Notes: generated by a model from the letters alone, not told the origin. Positions 27,191-37,256 are shown, counted from the first letter of the stretch. The stretch is DNA of 64,000 nucleotides from Gammaproteobacteria bacterium (GCA_012728415.1 JAAYFD010000053.1:1-64000); one strand, 5' to 3'. Translations and numbers: made by a program.

Positions 27191-28306
27191 ATGTTTTTTA
27201 CAAAGCTCAAAACACAGCTGCAACAGCAACGCGCCGAAAATGACCGCCTGACACTGGCAAACCAACAGCTGCAACAGCGCGTTGACCAACTGGAGCAAGA
27301 GCGGCAGCAACAGCAACAGCAACTCGACCAGCAGCAACGTGAGCGCACCACCCACCAAGGTGTTTATGCCAGCCTGGGCAGCTTTGGCGACTCGCTGAAC
27401 GGTGTCAAAAACTCCTTTATGAATCTGGCCAACACCCTGAATACCGAACGCGATTCGGCACTCATGGCGGCCAAGCATTCCGACACCAACCGTGCGGCAT
27501 TCGAGCGCATTGCCGAAAACCTGCAAGCCACCTATCGCCTGATGCACAAGGCCGCCGAGCAAGTCAGCAGCCTGAGTCAGCGCGCCGAAGAGATCGGCGG
27601 CTTTGTCCAGCTCATCCAGGAAGTTGCCAACCAGACCAACCTGCTGGCCCTTAATGCCGCCATTGAAGCTGCCCGTGCCGGCGAGGCTGGCCGCGGTTTT
27701 GCCGTGGTCGCCGATGAGGTGCGTAATCTTGCACAGCGCACTTCGGGTGCCACCGAAGATATTTCACGGCTGGTACAGGACATTCAGGAAGAGACCCGCC
27801 TGGCCCGCGAAATCATGGACCAGGGCGCAGCCGATGCCGGCAACCATGCCAGCGAAAGCCAGCAAGCCGTGGCCAGCATGCACGAGCTGCTGGAGCTGTC
27901 ACGCCGCATGGAACACGCCATTAGCGATTCTGCCATCCTGGCCAACGTAGAGCTGGCCAATATTGATGAACTGGAACTCAAACTGGAGGTATACAAAGTA
28001 TTCTTCGGCATTTCCAATGCCCTGCCCGAAGCCTTCCCCGACGAGCAACATTGCCGCCTTGGTCAATGGTACTACCAGGGTGACGGCCGCGAGCTGTTCG
28101 CTGACATGCAAGACTACCGTGCAATGGAAGATCCCCACAAAGCCATGCATGACCAGGCCATCAATGCTGTCCGCTATTATCAGGCCGGGCAGCTGGAGCA
28201 TGCGCTGGAGGCTCTTAACGCCATGGAGCAGGCCAACCACACTGTTATGCGGGGGCTGAACTCAATGCTGCACCAGCTGGGCAGCAGCAAGTACCGGGTG
28301 CGATAG
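27191..28306 (+). CDS. Soluble chemoreceptor with C-terminal CZB domain
   Basis: A 371-residue cytoplasmic methyl-accepting protein with no transmembrane segment. A Gln-rich coiled coil (about 5-55) precedes the signalling domain, whose hairpin tip reads [36 protein letters not shown]. The C-terminal CZB domain (about 255-345) keeps [10 protein letters not shown] and PHKAMHDQA, giving the Cys and two His zinc ligands. The first His of the domain is replaced: [12 protein letters not shown] stands where DHxxWKxRVY is usual. CZB proteins sense zinc, hypochlorite or c-di-GMP-related signals. The gene is monocistronic. Confidence 0.88.
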   Translation: MFFTKLKTQLQQQRAENDRLTLANQQLQQRVDQLEQERQQQQQQLDQQQRERTTHQGVYASLGSFGDSLNGVKNSFMNLANTLNTERDSALMAAKHSDTNRAAFERIAENLQATYRLMHKAAEQVSSLSQRAEEIGGFVQLIQEVANQTNLLALNAAIEAARAGEAGRGFAVVADEVRNLAQRTSGATEDISRLVQDIQEETRLAREIMDQGAADAGNHASESQQAVASMHELLELSRRMEHAISDSAILANVELANIDELELKLEVYKVFFGISNALPEAFPDEQHCRLGQWYYQGDGRELFADMQDYRAMEDPHKAMHDQAINAVRYYQAGQLEHALEALNAMEQANHTVMRGLNSMLHQLGSSKYRVR

Positions 28307-28468
28307 CCCGCTTGCTTCAGGCCAGCTGGCTTGTCTGTCCTTCGGGTATCCGGCCTGATAACTGGCTCTGGTCGGTGTGACAGTCATGCGTGCGTCTGAA
28401 AACTCAGGGCCCTGGAAGTGTACAGTGCATGGCCAATGCAATCGGCACTTAAGCACAGCTCGTTAATA

Positions 28469-31126
28469 TCAAGGAGCCACTCTCGGCAAAATCAATGTAA
28501 AACAGGTGCCGCTGCCGGGAGTGCTGCGCACCTCGATGCGCCCGCCAAGCAAACCGTTAACCAGAGTGTAAACAATGTGCAGGCCAAGGCCGGAGCCGCC
28601 CTTGCCCAGCTGGGTGGTATAGAAGGGATCAAAGATTTTCTTCAGTTGCTCGGGCATCATTCCGATACCGTCGTCGCTAACCGACACATGAACCATGCCT
28701 TCCTCGATGTGGCCCCGCAGCCAGATGACACCCTCCTGGCGGCCGGCAAAAGCGTGGGTGAGAGCATTGTTGACAAGGTTAATCAACACCTGCCCCAGCG
28801 GCCCGGGATAGCTGTCCAGCCGCACGTTTTCACACAGCTCATCGCGCAAAACAAACGGCATTTTGCGCAGTGTTGGCCGCAAGGTAGTCAAAACCTCATG
28901 AGCAAGCTCCTTCAGTTCGAACGGGCGGCGCTGATAGCTGGTTTGATCAACGGCCAGCTGTTTGAAGCTGCCGATCAGCTCGGCCGAGCGGGCCAGGTTG
29001 CGTTCAATAATCAGGCTGCCTTCACGAATCTCGTCAAGGAACCCCTGTAGAGCACTGCGTGTCAATCCGCCCTGCAGAGCAGTGTCCAGTTTTTTGCACG
29101 CAGGCTCAAAGGATGTAGCAACCATCAATGCATTGCCAATAGGTGTATTCAGCTCATGGGCCACACCGGCTACCAGGGCCCCCAGCGATGCCAGCTTTTC
29201 TCTTTGCAGCAATTCTTCCTGGGCACGCTTCAGGTTTTCCAGGGTGGAGCTGAGCTCTGCCGTACGTTCCTCGACCCGCTTTTCCAGAGTGGCATTAAGC
29301 TCACGAATTTTCTTCTCTTGCTGGCGTCGCTCGGTAATATCCAGCTCAATGCCGTCAAACACTAATAGACCATCCGGCAAGCGGCGCGGTGAAGAAATCA
29401 ACAACATCCAGCGGTGCTCGCCGTCCGGACGTATGATCTCGGCTTCCATACGGAAGGTTTTCATTTCCGCAATACACTCAGCCTCATAAATTCGCATGCT
29501 GTCCTGGTCAATGATGAATTGCTCGTAAACCAGCTGGGCATCATCTATTGCCTGCTCGGCAGTAATACCGTGCAGCTGCTCTACACCGCGACTGATATAG
29601 GAAAACCGGCGGTACTCGCCATTTAAGCCGCACTCAACCCGGTACACCATGCTGTCGGGAATGCTGTCACTGATCAACTGCAATCGCTGTTGGCTTTCCC
29701 GCAATGATGCCTGGGCCTCTTTCAATGTGCTGATATTGATATGAGCGCCAACCGTCAGCGCTGTCGGCTTGCCCTCAGCATCGGGCAACGTCCGGCCACG
29801 CGAAGAAATCCAGACCCAGCTGCCGTCAGCATGACGCATACGGAATTCATTCTCGTACAGTTGTATGGTATCGCCCGCCAGATAATCGGCAAACTTGCGA
29901 CTGGCCTCTGCCCTGTCGTCCGGATGAAGCAAGTTTGTCCAAACCTTCTGCAGCTCTGTCGTGTCAGCAAACTCTCTCTTGTCATACCCCAACATGCTGA
30001 AGTACTCAGCACCGCACCATAGTTCCTGCTTTCGGGCATCCCACTCCCAGGCACCAGTATCCGATGCCTTGATCAATGCCTTGAAGCGCTCGCTTTCCTT
30101 GAGTGCCGTGCTTTCCACCCGCTTTCTGGCAGTGATGTCCTGGCGCGCGCCTATCATTCGCAACGGACGGCCATGCGCATCACGCTCAGTAACCACACCA
30201 TTGTCACGCACCCAGATCCACTCACCATTTTTGTGACGCACCCGCGTTTCACTGATAAATCGTTCCGTACGGCCTTCAAGATGCGCCCTGGCACGCTCGG
30301 CATTCGCTGCAGCATCATCCGGGTGCGTCAGCTTTTGTGAAGTTTTGACTGTAATCGGCTCCAGCTCTTTGAGCCGGTACCCCAGCATTTCTGCCCAGTG
30401 TTCGTCCAGTATGACGCGCTCGTTAACCAGATCCCACTCCCAGATCGCGCAATCGATGGCATCCAGCACATAACTCAAACGCTGCTGACCCTCCGCGCGC
30501 TGATGAGCCAGCCGGCGTACCGGTTCTGCAAAGTGACGGCTGATCCGGTAAGTGGCGACCATGCCAATCAGCAGTAGCAGGACCATCACCAGCAAGACAT
30601 ACATCAAGCCCCGGATCAGCGCTTTGTGCATACTGGTTTCAGTGATTCCCAATAGCAATACGCCCTGCAGGCGGTTGTCAAAGCCCCCCCGGTACCCCAT
30701 GCCAACCTCGCGCAACCGTTCATCCTTGCTTGTCAGTTGACGGATTTTTACATCTTCAGGCTGCTGAAGCAGGCTGTAAAAAAACCTTCGGTCTGCAGGG
30801 TCAGCCAGCACGTCCTGACGTACGCCGCTGGCCGCCACTACATGGCCTTCAGTATCCAGCAGACGAATATAGGCAATGCCCTGATACTTGTCTTTCAGTT
30901 CTTCGACCAGCAAACGTACCCGGTGCGTGCCACTAAAACTGACCTTACCCAACGAATCAACCAGCATACTGATCGCCAGGCTTGCCAGCCGGTCCTGCTC
31001 GCGCTCCAGGGTTTTGTGATAATACAAGGCTGTTGACAGCATGATGCTTAGCAACAGGCCCAAAATAAGCAACCCAAATGCCAGCGTCAGGCGCCGGTCT
31101 ATGTTGTTGTATTCATCGCGCTGCAT
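28469..31126 (-). CDS. Membrane PAS-sensor histidine kinase
   Basis: An 885-residue kinase. A transmembrane helix (about 12-35) and a second (about 170-195) enclose a periplasmic sensor region of about 130 residues. Three PAS/PAC modules follow (about 215-335, 345-465 and 480-605), then a coiled coil, the phosphoacceptor helix (GALVAGVAHELNTPIGN, H657) and an HATPase domain with DDGIGM and GKGGSGLGLHIV. The start overlaps the stop of the periplasmic-binding-protein gene (TGATG). The kinase probably reads a complex of that protein and phosphorylates the EAL-type response regulator encoded first in the operon. Confidence 0.9.
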   Translation of the reverse strand: MQRDEYNNIDRRLTLAFGLLILGLLLSIMLSTALYYHKTLEREQDRLASLAISMLVDSLGKVSFSGTHRVRLLVEELKDKYQGIAYIRLLDTEGHVVAASGVRQDVLADPADRRFFYSLLQQPEDVKIRQLTSKDERLREVGMGYRGGFDNRLQGVLLLGITETSMHKALIRGLMYVLLVMVLLLLIGMVATYRISRHFAEPVRRLAHQRAEGQQRLSYVLDAIDCAIWEWDLVNERVILDEHWAEMLGYRLKELEPITVKTSQKLTHPDDAAANAERARAHLEGRTERFISETRVRHKNGEWIWVRDNGVVTERDAHGRPLRMIGARQDITARKRVESTALKESERFKALIKASDTGAWEWDARKQELWCGAEYFSMLGYDKREFADTTELQKVWTNLLHPDDRAEASRKFADYLAGDTIQLYENEFRMRHADGSWVWISSRGRTLPDAEGKPTALTVGAHINISTLKEAQASLRESQQRLQLISDSIPDSMVYRVECGLNGEYRRFSYISRGVEQLHGITAEQAIDDAQLVYEQFIIDQDSMRIYEAECIAEMKTFRMEAEIIRPDGEHRWMLLISSPRRLPDGLLVFDGIELDITERRQQEKKIRELNATLEKRVEERTAELSSTLENLKRAQEELLQREKLASLGALVAGVAHELNTPIGNALMVATSFEPACKKLDTALQGGLTRSALQGFLDEIREGSLIIERNLARSAELIGSFKQLAVDQTSYQRRPFELKELAHEVLTTLRPTLRKMPFVLRDELCENVRLDSYPGPLGQVLINLVNNALTHAFAGRQEGVIWLRGHIEEGMVHVSVSDDGIGMMPEQLKKIFDPFYTTQLGKGGSGLGLHIVYTLVNGLLGGRIEVRSTPGSGTCFTLILPRVAP

Positions 31127-32184
31127 CAGTCATCTTCTCGCAGCTGGTTACGCCACTGTTTGGTCACTGACGGCCAGGGTTTGTTAAAGGTAGCTGGCAA
31201 ATCCCCATCCCATCCGGGGTAAATGTCGAGCGTTTCCCGGGTTACCGGAAAAGTCGGTATCATTACATGACGGGCCACTTGCCTGCCGTTCAGTACCCGA
31301 TAGACCTGCCGCACTGCAGTGGCACCCAGCATGGCGCAAAACTGGGCGCTGTCGATTCGGGTCAACCGGCCGTAACGGATATTGTCCACCGACTCGGGGT
31401 CACCATCGACCGTGGCATGAACAATCTCGGTGCGACCGGCTTGCCGCAACTGCTCAATCATGCTCAGGCCTCCACCATTGTTTACTGTAAACAGCACATC
31501 CACACTCCCCTTGTCGGGGAAGTCACGCAGCAGGGCATGCGCGGCCTGCCGGCCTTCATCCGGCTGCACGGCCTGGTAGCTGCGCATAATCTGATACTCG
31601 ACACCGGCCGCATCCAGCGCATCAAAAAAGCCGTTAACCCGCTCAACGGTTGAGGAAACCACCGGGTATTCGACCAGCACCAGACGCAACGGCCGCTCAC
31701 GGGCAAACAGAGAAGCAATATACTCACCGCCCAGATAACCGGCCTGGTAGTTGTCTGAAGTGATGTAGGATGTCAGCACGCCATCACTGACGAACTGGTC
31801 ATAGGCGATCACCGGGATGCCAGCCAGGTTTGCCCGCTGTACCGGCTCAGCCAGGGCAGCATTGTCGGCCGGCTGGATGATAATGGCATCGGGCCGGCTG
31901 TTATCGACCATCATCCGCATTTGCCACATTTGCCGCTCAATACCTTTCGGACCATCTCCGGCCACCCTGGCAAGCAAGCGGATACCGCGCTGGCCTGTGG
32001 CACTGGCTTGCTGGTTGATTCGTTCCGCTTCCTGCTCCAGCCCCTGACGCATCACCTGCTGACTGGGGATGCTGTCTGACCAGTACAGCACGCCTATTTT
32101 CCAGGGCTCGGGCTCAGTGGCAGCATGGCTGGCCATGGATGCCAGCAGCAACCAGCCAAACAGCCAACACAGGTCCCGGCGCAT
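31126..32184 (-). CDS. Periplasmic sugar-binding-like protein (Peripla_BP_4)
   Basis: A 352-residue protein with a signal peptide (MRRDLCWLFGWLLLASMASHA) and the fold of RbsB/LacI-type binding proteins: KIGVLYWSDSIPSQQVMRQG, DAIIIQPADNAALAEPVQRA, GIPVIAYDQFVSDG, and VLFTVNNGGGLSMIEQLRQAG. There are no transporter genes nearby. It lies between a response regulator and a histidine kinase with overlapping ends, so it is more likely a sensory co-receptor, like TorT or LuxP, than a transport component. The ligand is unknown; the family usually binds sugars or autoinducer-2. Confidence 0.85.
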   Translation of the reverse strand: MRRDLCWLFGWLLLASMASHAATEPEPWKIGVLYWSDSIPSQQVMRQGLEQEAERINQQASATGQRGIRLLARVAGDGPKGIERQMWQMRMMVDNSRPDAIIIQPADNAALAEPVQRANLAGIPVIAYDQFVSDGVLTSYITSDNYQAGYLGGEYIASLFARERPLRLVLVEYPVVSSTVERVNGFFDALDAAGVEYQIMRSYQAVQPDEGRQAAHALLRDFPDKGSVDVLFTVNNGGGLSMIEQLRQAGRTEIVHATVDGDPESVDNIRYGRLTRIDSAQFCAMLGATAVRQVYRVLNGRQVARHVMIPTFPVTRETLDIYPGWDGDLPATFNKPWPSVTKQWRNQLREDD

Positions 32185-32186
32185 GA

Positions 32187-34391
32187 TCAGGCCCCGGGCC
32201 AGGCGTCCAGCCAGACGATAAAATCAGCCTCGGGCATTGGCCGGGCAAACAGGTATCCCTGGCCCTCCTCACAACCAGAAGCCAGTAGTTCAGCACACTG
32301 TTCCTCGGTTTCAATGCCTTCGGCAATCGTTTGCAGCTCAAGATGCTCAGCCATGGCAATAATAGTCTTTGCCATATCAAAGCTATCGTGGTTTTTCTCG
32401 CCACTAATGAAGCTGCGGTCGATTTTCAGACGGTTCAGATCAAGCCGCTGCAACACGCTGAGTGAAGAATAGCCGGTACCAAAATCGTCCATGGCAATGT
32501 CGATACCTGCCGCCTGAATTTGCTGCAGCTTGCTTTTCAGGCGATCAAAATCCTCAATCGCAACCGACTCGGTCAGTTCCAGCTCCAGCTGATGTCTGGG
32601 TACGCCTGTTTCCCGTAAAATGCTTAGCAGACGCTCAACAAAGCTCGGCTCGGCAAACTGTACCTGGGAGATATTGACCGCAACACGGAAATCATCCGCC
32701 ACCCGGTCTTGCAGGCTGATACGCCAGCGCAGTGCCGTACGCAACACCCACTCACCAATGGCCACCATCAAGCCGGACTGCTCGGCAATGGGAATGAAGT
32801 CTTCGGGTGAAATAAACTGCCCATCGGGCGTACGCCAGCGCAGCAAGCACTCGGCGCCCGTAACCTGGCGGTTACGCAAGCAAATAAAAGGCTGGTAATA
32901 CAGCTGCAGATGCTGCTCCGACAAAGCCGTACGCAACATCTGCAACATGTTGATGCGGTCACGGGCAGCGCGGCTTTGCTCCAGCTTGAAATACAAGTGT
33001 TTACCACGCACCAGCCGCTTGGCCTGTTTCAGCGCTGCACCGGCGTTTTTCAGCAAATCCTTGCCACACCTGCCCTCGGCTCGAGCCAGGCCTGTCGTTG
33101 CAGACAGGCGCAACGTCTGGCCATCCCCTACCTGAAACGGCTGAGCGAACAGACTCTGGATCTGGTCCGGGTTGACTTCAACATCGGGGCCATAGACGCC
33201 AAACAGGTTGCTGGCCAGCCGCGAGACCATGCACTGCTCACTAAAAGCAGAGCACAACTGCCTGGCTACAGCTTGCAGCACCGCATCCCCAAAGGACTCG
33301 TCAAGAATGTTGTTGATATCAGCAAAGTTGTCCAGGTCAACCAGTGCCAGCGTATGCTGTTCGCCACTGTGCTGGTCCAGCAGCTGCAGCAAAGCATTGC
33401 GGTTGGGCAGGTCAACCAGGGTGTCACGAAATGCCAGTGCTTCAATATCGAGATACAGCTGCAGGTTTTCAAATGCTGTCGACATGTTGTTACAAAACAC
33501 CTCCAGCAACTGCTGCTCCAGCTCGCTCAGCTGCCGGCCAATGTTGACATAGGCTGCCAGTGCCTGCCCGTTTGCGCCTTCAAAGAACAGCCCGATATCG
33601 CCATTGAGCACATGTTCGCGCGCTTGCAAACTCTGCTCCAGGCGGCTACGAATACCGCCCTCGGGCAGCTCCTCAAGCAGCTTGCCGGTCCAGTTGCTGT
33701 ATTGCCCAGCTGCCGCCAGGATATAGGGCTGCCGGGTTGCAGGGTGCAGAGCGGCACAGAGCAGGCCGTCACAGTCGATACGCAACAAGGCACACAACTG
33801 GGTCAGCAAGCCGGTAGCAAACTGCTGCAAGCCCGAAGGCCGGCTCAGTTCACGTGTAGCATCAAGAATTTGCTCAAGCCCGACACGGCCCGCCTCCAGC
33901 TGACAGAGTTGCGAATACGAGCGGACAGCCATGGTCAGGCTGGTAAACAGACGGGACTGGGTCAGCTCACTCTTGGTACGATAATCATTGATGTCATAGT
34001 TCTGAATGGTGCTGATTTCCGGCGCATAGCCCGGCTGGCCGGTGCGTAAAATCAAGCGCACCTGAGCGTCTGCCAGCTCCTCACGAATATAGCGCACCAA
34101 GTCCAGGCCAGCGGTGTCGCTCTCCATCACCACATCAATGACGGCTACGGCAAAAGGTGCTTCCTGCTGCAAAACCTTTCTGGCTTCAGCGTCGCTGTAC
34201 GCGTGCTGGAACTCGAGTCTGCGCCCCTCGATATCCAGATTGCGTAACGCAACCTTGGTGGCAGTATGTACATCCGGCTCATCATCTACCAGCAGTACCC
34301 GCCAAACAGCTGCAGCCGTTGCTTCTTGCTCCGCAGCGGGGTCCGGCTCGTCAGCCAAAAAAACCAGCATATCCTTGTCATCGTCAGCCAT
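32187..34391 (-). CDS. Response regulator with degenerate GGDEF and intact EAL domain
   Basis: A 734-residue protein. The receiver domain (about 30-160) has acidic residues DDE at 36-38, phosphoacceptor D86 and the Lys in YRTKSELT, followed by a DUF3369-type region (about 165-310). The GGDEF domain is inactive by sequence: RLASNLFGV stands where RxGGDEF is expected. The EAL domain is intact: ECLLR (E514), DDFGTGYSSLS, KIDRSFI and IAEGIETEEQ. It should therefore degrade c-di-GMP when phosphorylated. It is the first gene of a three-gene operon with the binding protein and kinase, and has 2 bases between its stop and the next start. Confidence 0.9.
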   Translation of the reverse strand: MADDDKDMLVFLADEPDPAAEQEATAAAVWRVLLVDDEPDVHTATKVALRNLDIEGRRLEFQHAYSDAEARKVLQQEAPFAVAVIDVVMESDTAGLDLVRYIREELADAQVRLILRTGQPGYAPEISTIQNYDINDYRTKSELTQSRLFTSLTMAVRSYSQLCQLEAGRVGLEQILDATRELSRPSGLQQFATGLLTQLCALLRIDCDGLLCAALHPATRQPYILAAAGQYSNWTGKLLEELPEGGIRSRLEQSLQAREHVLNGDIGLFFEGANGQALAAYVNIGRQLSELEQQLLEVFCNNMSTAFENLQLYLDIEALAFRDTLVDLPNRNALLQLLDQHSGEQHTLALVDLDNFADINNILDESFGDAVLQAVARQLCSAFSEQCMVSRLASNLFGVYGPDVEVNPDQIQSLFAQPFQVGDGQTLRLSATTGLARAEGRCGKDLLKNAGAALKQAKRLVRGKHLYFKLEQSRAARDRINMLQMLRTALSEQHLQLYYQPFICLRNRQVTGAECLLRWRTPDGQFISPEDFIPIAEQSGLMVAIGEWVLRTALRWRISLQDRVADDFRVAVNISQVQFAEPSFVERLLSILRETGVPRHQLELELTESVAIEDFDRLKSKLQQIQAAGIDIAMDDFGTGYSSLSVLQRLDLNRLKIDRSFISGEKNHDSFDMAKTIIAMAEHLELQTIAEGIETEEQCAELLASGCEEGQGYLFARPMPEADFIVWLDAWPGA

Positions 34392-34607
34392 TATTTATTT
34401 TGCCTTTGTTATTGTTTGCTGCTTGCTTTGCCATTCATTGTCTGGTTCAGGACTGTACCAAACATCCAGTACGAACCTACACATTACTTTGCCAGCATGG
34501 CCTATTCAAACGTTATCTATTCAACTGGCCAGAACCGGTCCGGCAGCGTGCCCGGCCACCGGCCAGAAAGCCAGCAGTCACTGGCTGATCCCTGGCGATG
34601 GCTGGGC

Positions 34608-34640
34608 TATAATCCCGCCACATTTTTCAAGGAAACCGTC
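34608..34640 (+). promoter_or_regulatory. Candidate galU promoter -10 box and leader
   Basis: A perfect TATAAT at 34608-34613 lies 27 bases before the galU ATG, with AAGGAAA at 34629-34635 as ribosome binding site. The -35 position reads CTGATC, which is weak. Confidence 0.4.
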
Positions 34641-35480
34641 ATGATCAACAAATGCCTGTTCCCCGCTGCCGGTTACGGTACCCGATTTTTGCCCGCTACC
34701 AAGGCCATGCCCAAAGAAATGCTGCCAGTGGTCAACAAGCCACTGATCCAGTACGGCGTTGAAGAGGCGCTGGAGGCCGGCATCCGCGACATGGCCATCG
34801 TCACTGGCCGCAACAAACGGGCCATTGAGGACCATTTCGACATCAGCTATGAGCTGGAGTCGCAAATTCAGGGTACGGATAAAGAAGACTACCTTAAAGG
34901 CATCCGCCACCTGATGGACAATTGCAGTTTTTCCTATACCCGACAGCTGGAAATGAAAGGTCTGGGGCATGCCATTCTTACTGGCCGCCGGCTGATTGGT
35001 GATGAACCCTTTGCCGTGGTGCTGGCAGATGACCTTTGCCTGAACCTGGACAGTGACGGCGTACTCAAGCAAATGGTGCAGCTGTACAAGCAATTCCGTT
35101 GTTCAATCGTGGCGGTGCAAGAAGTGCCACCCGAAGAGATTCACAAGTATGGTGTGATTGCAGGTGAAGTCATCCGGGATGACATTTTTCGCGTTAACAC
35201 CATGGTCGAAAAGCCAAAAGCCGAAGACGCCCCTTCCAGCCTGGCAATCATCGGCCGCTACATCCTGACCCCCGACATCTTCGAGCTGATTGAAGAAACC
35301 GAACCCGGCAAAGGCGGTGAAATCCAGATTACCGATGCGTTGATGAAACAGGCCCAGCGTGGCTGCGTACTGGCCTACAAGTTCAAGGGCACCCGTTACG
35401 ACTGTGGCAGTGGTGAAGGCTTTATGGAGGCCACCCGTTTTTGCTACGACAATCTCTATCTGAAAGGCCTGTCCTACTGA
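34641..35480 (+). CDS. galU: UTP-glucose-1-phosphate uridylyltransferase GalU
   Basis: A 279-residue nucleotidyltransferase. The N-terminal FPAAGYGTRFLPATKAMPKEMLP binds the nucleotide and contains the activating Arg and Lys; VLADDLCLN carries the metal Asp, and VEKPKAEDAPSSLAIIGRYIL is conserved. It makes UDP-glucose for lipopolysaccharide, exopolysaccharide and galactose metabolism. The start at 34641 is supported by the ribosome binding site; longer readings from 34266 run antisense through the response-regulator start and are rejected. It is convergent with the methyltransferase. Confidence 0.95.
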   Translation: MINKCLFPAAGYGTRFLPATKAMPKEMLPVVNKPLIQYGVEEALEAGIRDMAIVTGRNKRAIEDHFDISYELESQIQGTDKEDYLKGIRHLMDNCSFSYTRQLEMKGLGHAILTGRRLIGDEPFAVVLADDLCLNLDSDGVLKQMVQLYKQFRCSIVAVQEVPPEEIHKYGVIAGEVIRDDIFRVNTMVEKPKAEDAPSSLAIIGRYILTPDIFELIEETEPGKGGEIQITDALMKQAQRGCVLAYKFKGTRYDCGSGEGFMEATRFCYDNLYLKGLSY

Positions 35481-35490
35481 CAACAACCGG

Positions 35491-36318
35491 TCAGCGGCGC
35501 AGCCGCTTGTCCAGATACAGATGGCCCACCAGATCGCGGCTGCGACTGCTGACCTTGCCGGCCTCGGCCCGTTTCCGCAGCAGCTGCAACAGCTGTTGCA
35601 ACTGCTCACTATTGGCACCTTTACGCCACAGCCAGCTGGCATAACGTTGCAGTATGTCATCCGGCTCATAGCTGGATGTGCTGTTACGTTCTTCAAATGA
35701 CAACTGCGGAAAATAGCCCCACTGGTATAGCAGATTGAACAGATTGTAGAGACTATCGGCGGTCTTTCTGCCCACCGGCCTGCGTGGCAAACCCAGCTCG
35801 TCCTGCAGCGCCCCGAGCAGACTGTCTTCACGGTGTACATAAGAACACACGTAAAAACCATTCCGGCTGGCTGCCAGCGCCTTGCGCAACATGGCGGTGC
35901 CGGAAAGCGCCGGGCTCATATACAGAAACACCAGATCAAAAGCCCCCTTCCACCCATGCTCTTCCAGGTCTACAGCCTCCCAGGGCGCGTACAGCAGCAC
36001 ATCCGCTTGCCCTATCAGCCCGGCTGCCTGCAGCTTTTGCTGCGTGTGTCGCAGCATTTTGGCAGAAATCTCCACCCCGCTAACCCGCGCACCCCGGCGG
36101 GCAAATTCCAACAGGTGTCGGCCACCCCCAAAGCTGATCTCCAGCACCGACTGGCCGGTCAACTCATGGTGTTGCAGCACTGTCTGCAGTGCCACGTCCC
36201 TCTCGGAAACGGTAAAACAACTGACCTCATCCGCACGGCGGTCCCAGGTTCGCTCGCTCAATGCCAGGTCAGGCTGATGGCTGTCCAGCAGCCCGGTAAA
36301 ATACTGTTCAAGATTCAT
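35491..36318 (-). CDS. Class I SAM-dependent methyltransferase
   Basis: A 275-residue protein with SAM motif I VLEISFGGGRHLLEFARRGA near residue 58-77 and the acidic end of beta-2 in VSGVEISAKML. The remaining sequence does not point to a substrate. The glycine motif reads SFGGGRH where GCGxG is more usual, as in a subset of small-molecule methyltransferases. The 3' end is 10 bases from the end of galU on the other strand. Expression is probably from its own promoter. Confidence 0.75.
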   Translation of the reverse strand: MNLEQYFTGLLDSHQPDLALSERTWDRRADEVSCFTVSERDVALQTVLQHHELTGQSVLEISFGGGRHLLEFARRGARVSGVEISAKMLRHTQQKLQAAGLIGQADVLLYAPWEAVDLEEHGWKGAFDLVFLYMSPALSGTAMLRKALAASRNGFYVCSYVHREDSLLGALQDELGLPRRPVGRKTADSLYNLFNLLYQWGYFPQLSFEERNSTSSYEPDDILQRYASWLWRKGANSEQLQQLLQLLRKRAEAGKVSSRSRDLVGHLYLDKRLRR

Positions 36319-36410
36319 GACTTAACTCCCAAGGCACACAAAGGCAGCCTATTACGAAAGCTCATTATTCAGGCTAAAATCTGCCCATCCCAACCCGATG
36401 AAAGCCCGGC

Positions 36411-37175
36411 ATGCTCCAAAAACCCTTCCAGTTCACCAGTAGCGGCAACAATTACAGGGCAAAACACCTGAACCTGTTTGTCCACGGTTACCTGTCGGCC
36501 AGCGACGAGCGTGACCGCAGCCGACTGTTGCGCTGCGTGCCCGCGCTGCCCTCCGACGAGGATGCCGTTTTTGCTTTCTGGGACTCCGGCTCAATGCGCG
36601 ACATCTGGATCAACGTATTGCAGGGAGCTGCCGGCAGTTTCGGCCTGGGCAAACTCGGCCTGGCCCGTGGCATGGCTATGGCTGCACTGGGAGGCTACCG
36701 CCATTACAGCAGCAAAAAAAGCCATAGCCGTACCCTGGCGCTGACCCTGCTGCCAGCGCTAAGCAAGTTTACCCGCCAGCATTACCCCGACCTGCAAAGC
36801 ATCAGCCTGTATGGCCACTCTCTCGGTGCCCGGCTGCTGATTGAGGCACTACTGGCAGACACGCCAGCTGACAGCCTGCCAATCCGCGAGCTGGTATTCA
36901 TGGGCGGCGCCCGTGCCCTGGGCAGCGGTGAACTGCAACAAATCCTGCCACACATTAACCGGCGGATCTGCAATTTCTATTCACGCAGCGACCGGGTGCT
37001 GATGGTCAGGCCTTCCACCGGAAAATACATCGGCCGCCATCCGCTGCCGCTACCAGACGGAGCCCAAACGGACAAAGTGTTCAACCAGGACCTGGGCATC
37101 GGCCATACCGACTACTGGCACCTGCTGTACAGCATCCTGCAACAGGTCCGCTGCCCCCAGCACGAACGGCTTTAG
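36411..37175 (+). CDS. DUF726-like alpha/beta hydrolase
   Basis: A 254-residue protein with LNLFVHGYLS near the N-terminus, which places the oxyanion region, and the nucleophile elbow YGHSLGARLL with S137. The segment ELVFMGGARAL, then NFYSRSDRVLMV, resembles the DUF726/TMCO4 hydrolase group. No signal peptide is seen. The substrate is unknown. The TAG stop is inside the first palindrome of a dispersed repeat (37167-37256), so the repeat has come to supply the last codons of the gene. Confidence 0.7.
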   Translation: MLQKPFQFTSSGNNYRAKHLNLFVHGYLSASDERDRSRLLRCVPALPSDEDAVFAFWDSGSMRDIWINVLQGAAGSFGLGKLGLARGMAMAALGGYRHYSSKKSHSRTLALTLLPALSKFTRQHYPDLQSISLYGHSLGARLLIEALLADTPADSLPIRELVFMGGARALGSGELQQILPHINRRICNFYSRSDRVLMVRPSTGKYIGRHPLPLPDGAQTDKVFNQDLGIGHTDYWHLLYSILQQVRCPQHERL

Positions 37176-37256
37176 CCGCGGCCTGTGCCGCCCCACTCAG
37201 CCGCAACCTGTTGCGCCCTGCCCGGGCATTGTTCGCCACTGAAGTGGCTCCTGCAG
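37167..37256 (+). repeat. Dispersed palindrome-bounded repeat, copy A
   Basis: It begins with CGGCTTTAGCCG (37167-37178) and ends with GCCACTGAAGTGGC (37235-37248) followed by TCCTGCAG. The interior is longer and more diverged than in copies B and C. It spans the end of the hydrolase gene and the gap before recC. Confidence 0.7.

Noticed and set aside
31126-32184. Sugar ABC transporter binding protein
   Set aside because: No permease or ATPase genes are near; overlap with kinase and regulator genes favours a sensory role.
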